Source: an uncultured Eubacteriales bacterium
Lineage (GTDB): Bacteria > Bacillota > Clostridia > Oscillospirales > Oscillospiraceae
Direction: 5' to 3'
Length of the DNA stretch: 6,982 nt
NCBI GenBank assembly: GCA_900321335.1
Contig: ONVR01000070.1
Span: forward strand, 1 to 6,982
Shown: in pieces, positions 5,815 to 6,982 of the stretch
How positions within the stretch are numbered: position 1 is the stretch's first letter
Layout of the letters: every line of letters starts with the position of its first letter
The notes under the pieces: generated by a model
Database searches by the model: none
Seen by the model: the letters and a program-made list of their open reading frames with translations, nothing else
Told to the model about the DNA's origin: nothing
Position numbers and translations under genes: made by a program

Positions 5815-6485
5815 TTGTTCTCTCCGGTGGTGAGTATATAGCCCACATTCCGCACGGTTTTGATGTAAGCGCCTCCGGCTCCCAGCTTCTTCCGCAGGGT
5901 CTTGATGTGCATATCCAGCGTCCGGGTGGAGCCCATGTAGTCGTAGCCCCACACCTTGTCCATAATGGTATCCCGGCTCATGGCCACATCGGGATTGGCC
6001 GCCAGCAGGGCCAGCAATTCAAACTCCTTGTAGGTCAGGCCGCAGGGCGCGCCGTCTACATAGACGGTGCGGCTGGAATTGTCGATGCGGATCCGTCCGA
6101 TGACAGTCTCCTCCGCCCCGGCGCTCCGGCGGACCCGGGCCTTCACCCGGCTGACCAGTTCCATGATGCCGAAGGGTTTTGTGATATAGTCGTCCGCCCC
6201 CATATCCAGACCCCGTACCGTATCCATCTCCGTGGCCTTGGCTGTCACGAGGATGATTTTGATCTCCCGGGTCTTGGGATCGCTGCGCAGACGGCGCAGC
6301 ACGTCCAGACCGTTTTCCCCGGGCAGCATGATATCCAGCAGGATCAGCTCCGGCATCTCCCGGTAGATGGCCTGGTACAGGCCGGCCGCGCTGGGAAACA
6401 CCTCCGTTTCAAAGCCGCTGCTGTTGAGGGCATAGCTCTCCAACTCGCCGATGTCGGCGTCGTCCTCTACGATATAGATCTTCAC
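5811..6485 (-). CDS. OmpR/PhoB-family response regulator
   Basis: This 224-aa protein is a DNA-binding response regulator of standard length. The receiver domain (1 to about 118) has the acidic pocket E7-D8-D9, phosphoacceptor Asp51 in LILLDIMLPGENG, Thr81 and Lys103 in ITKPFG. The C-terminal winged-helix domain (about 127-218) shows GLTYKEFELLALLAANP, then WGYDYMGSTRTLDMHIKTLRKKLG, then YIKTVRNVGYIL, the usual OmpR/PhoB signature. The start is GTG at 6485, set by GGAGGTGA (6499-6492), a perfect anti-16S match 6 nt upstream. Its stop overlaps the kinase start by 4 nt. Its own promoter lies just upstream and shows no TTTACA repeats. PhoB/PhoP-like function is inferred from the neighbouring Na/Pi transporter and the candidate Pho box. 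Confidence 0.94.
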   Translation of the reverse strand: MKIYIVEDDADIGELESYALNSSGFETEVFPSAAGLYQAIYREMPELILLDIMLPGENGLDVLRRLRSDPKTREIKIILVTAKATEMDTVRGLDMGADDYITKPFGIMELVSRVKARVRRSAGAEETVIGRIRIDNSSRTVYVDGAPCGLTYKEFELLALLAANPDVAMSRDTIMDKVWGYDYMGSTRTLDMHIKTLRKKLGAGGAYIKTVRNVGYILTTGENK

Positions 6486-6491
6486 GCGCTG

Positions 6492-6499
6492 TCACCTCC
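6492..6499 (-). promoter_or_regulatory. Strong ribosome binding site fixing a GTG start
   Basis: On the minus strand GGAGGTGA pairs fully with the 3' end of 16S rRNA. It is followed by 6 nt (CAGCGC) and the GTG at 6485-6483. It is what decides the GTG start of the response regulator. Confidence 0.85.
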
Positions 6500-6516
6500 G
6501 TGACTGTTCTGGGGTC

Positions 6517-6545
6517 ATTTTATCACGCTTTTCGCCCCTGTTCAA
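6517..6545 (-). promoter_or_regulatory. SigA-type promoter of the response regulator/kinase operon
   Basis: On the minus strand TTGAAC (6545-6540) lies exactly 17 nt upstream of TAAAAT (6522-6517). A TG one base before the -10 makes it an extended -10 as well. Transcription is predicted to start near 6510, leaving a leader of about 25 nt that contains the strong ribosome binding site. It begins 16 nt beyond the uvrA terminator. Confidence 0.82.
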
Positions 6546-6561
6546 GCCCGCCGCCGGGCAG

Positions 6562-6592
6562 AAAAAGCGGGCGGACGCCGCCGTCCGCCCGC
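6562..6592 (-). terminator. Intrinsic terminator of uvrA
   Basis: GCGGGCGGACG (6567-6577) and CGTCCGCCCGC (6582-6592) form a perfect 11-bp GC-rich stem with a 4-nt loop. On the minus strand it is followed by TTTTT (6566-6562). It starts 6 nt after the uvrA stop codon. Confidence 0.92.
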
Positions 6593-6598
6593 CGGGGA

Positions 6599-6982
6599 TC
6601 ATTTTTCCAGTACCCGCCGCAGGAACTGACCCGTATAGCTCTGCTCACACCGGGCGCAGTCCTCCGGGGACCCCGTAAAGACGATGCTGCCGCCGCCGAC
6701 GCCTCCCTCGGGCCCGAGGTCGATGATATAGTCGGCGATCTTGATCACGTCCAGGTTGTGCTCGATGACCAGCACCGTATTGCCCGCGTCCACCAGCCGG
6801 TTGAGCACCTCGGTCAGCCGGTGGATATCCGCCGCGTGCAGCCCCGTGGTGGGCTCGTCGAGCACGTAGAAGGTGTCCCCCGTGCTGACCCGGCACAGCT
6901 CTGTCGCCAGCTTGACCCGCTGGGCCTCGCCGCCGGAGAGGGTGGTGGAGGACTGGCCCAGCTTCACGTAGCCCAGGCCCAC
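6599..6982 (-). CDS. uvrA: UvrABC excinuclease subunit UvrA, C-terminal fragment
   Basis: These 128 codons (stop TGA included) are the C-terminal end of UvrA, the ATP-dependent damage-recognition subunit of nucleotide excision repair; the gene continues past the right edge. Visible parts belong to the second ABC ATPase domain: GLGYVKLGQSSTTLSGGEAQ followed by RVKLATEL (the ABC signature), FYVLDEPTTGLH (Walker B and D-loop), and VIEHNLDVIKIADYIIDLGP containing the switch histidine. These are followed by the glycine-rich GGVGGG turn typical of UvrA and the end SYTGQFLRRVLEK. All catalytic motifs in view are intact. The end of the gene is marked by a strong terminator, so it is not co-transcribed with the two-component genes downstream. 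Confidence 0.97.
   Translation of the reverse strand: MGLGYVKLGQSSTTLSGGEAQRVKLATELCRVSTGDTFYVLDEPTTGLHAADIHRLTEVLNRLVDAGNTVLVIEHNLDVIKIADYIIDLGPEGGVGGGSIVFTGSPEDCARCEQSYTGQFLRRVLEK

Noticed and set aside
5815..5952. Extended kinase start at 5952
   Set aside because: It lies entirely within the response regulator gene in another frame; the ATGA overlap with GGAGA upstream at 5814 is a far better start.
4969..6503. Plus-strand open frames opposite the kinase and regulator genes
   Set aside because: These are GC-rich shadow frames antisense to intact two-component genes.
1..6982. Mobile elements, CRISPR arrays, tRNA/rRNA genes or defence systems
   Set aside because: No repeat-spacer array, transposase or integrase motif, terminal repeats or RNA gene signature was found; the genes present are ordinary transport, signalling and repair functions.

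Overview
The window looks like a chromosomal segment of a fairly GC-rich, low-redundancy Firmicute, most likely a gut-type clostridium of the Oscillospirales. This is inferred from strong GGAGG-type ribosome binding sites, compact intrinsic terminators, promoters close to the SigA consensus, and protein families typical of that group (an XpaC-like protein, a PhoU-fused Na/Pi cotransporter, an OmpR-type two-component pair). No mobile element, CRISPR array, tRNA or rRNA is visible. No stretch over 300 bases lacks a gene.

Plus strand, left part: the C-terminal end of an XpaC-like gene (2-190) is followed by two hairpins, the second a clear terminator. Next comes a near-consensus promoter (TTAACA-17-TATAAT) driving a complete MATE-family efflux transporter (353-1714). 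A 16-bp bidirectional terminator separates it from the convergent minus-strand operon.

Minus strand, right part, read right to left: the C-terminal end of uvrA (6982-6599) ends at a GC-rich terminator. A promoter (TTGAAC-17-TAAAAT) then starts a response regulator (6485-5811), whose stop overlaps the start of a sensor histidine kinase (5814-4621) by 4 nt. Between the kinase and the next gene lies an 18-bp perfect inverted repeat with a candidate extended -10 promoter inside its loop. Three TTTACA hexamers, spaced in an 11-bp register, run upstream from that promoter into the end of the kinase gene. They lead into a tight three-gene operon: a Na/Pi cotransporter with a C-terminal PhoU-like domain (4508-2877), an unrecognised acidic 200-aa protein (2848-2246), and a Nudix hydrolase (2241-1756).

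The most interesting inference is a small self-contained phosphate-response module. The PhoB/PhoP-type regulator and its kinase lie directly upstream of a phosphate transporter whose promoter region carries repeats matching the Bacillus PhoP box (TT[ATC]A[CT]A, about 11-bp period). The unknown protein and the Nudix hydrolase would be co-expressed with the transporter. The match to the Pho box is read directly from the sequence; regulation by this pair is inferred.
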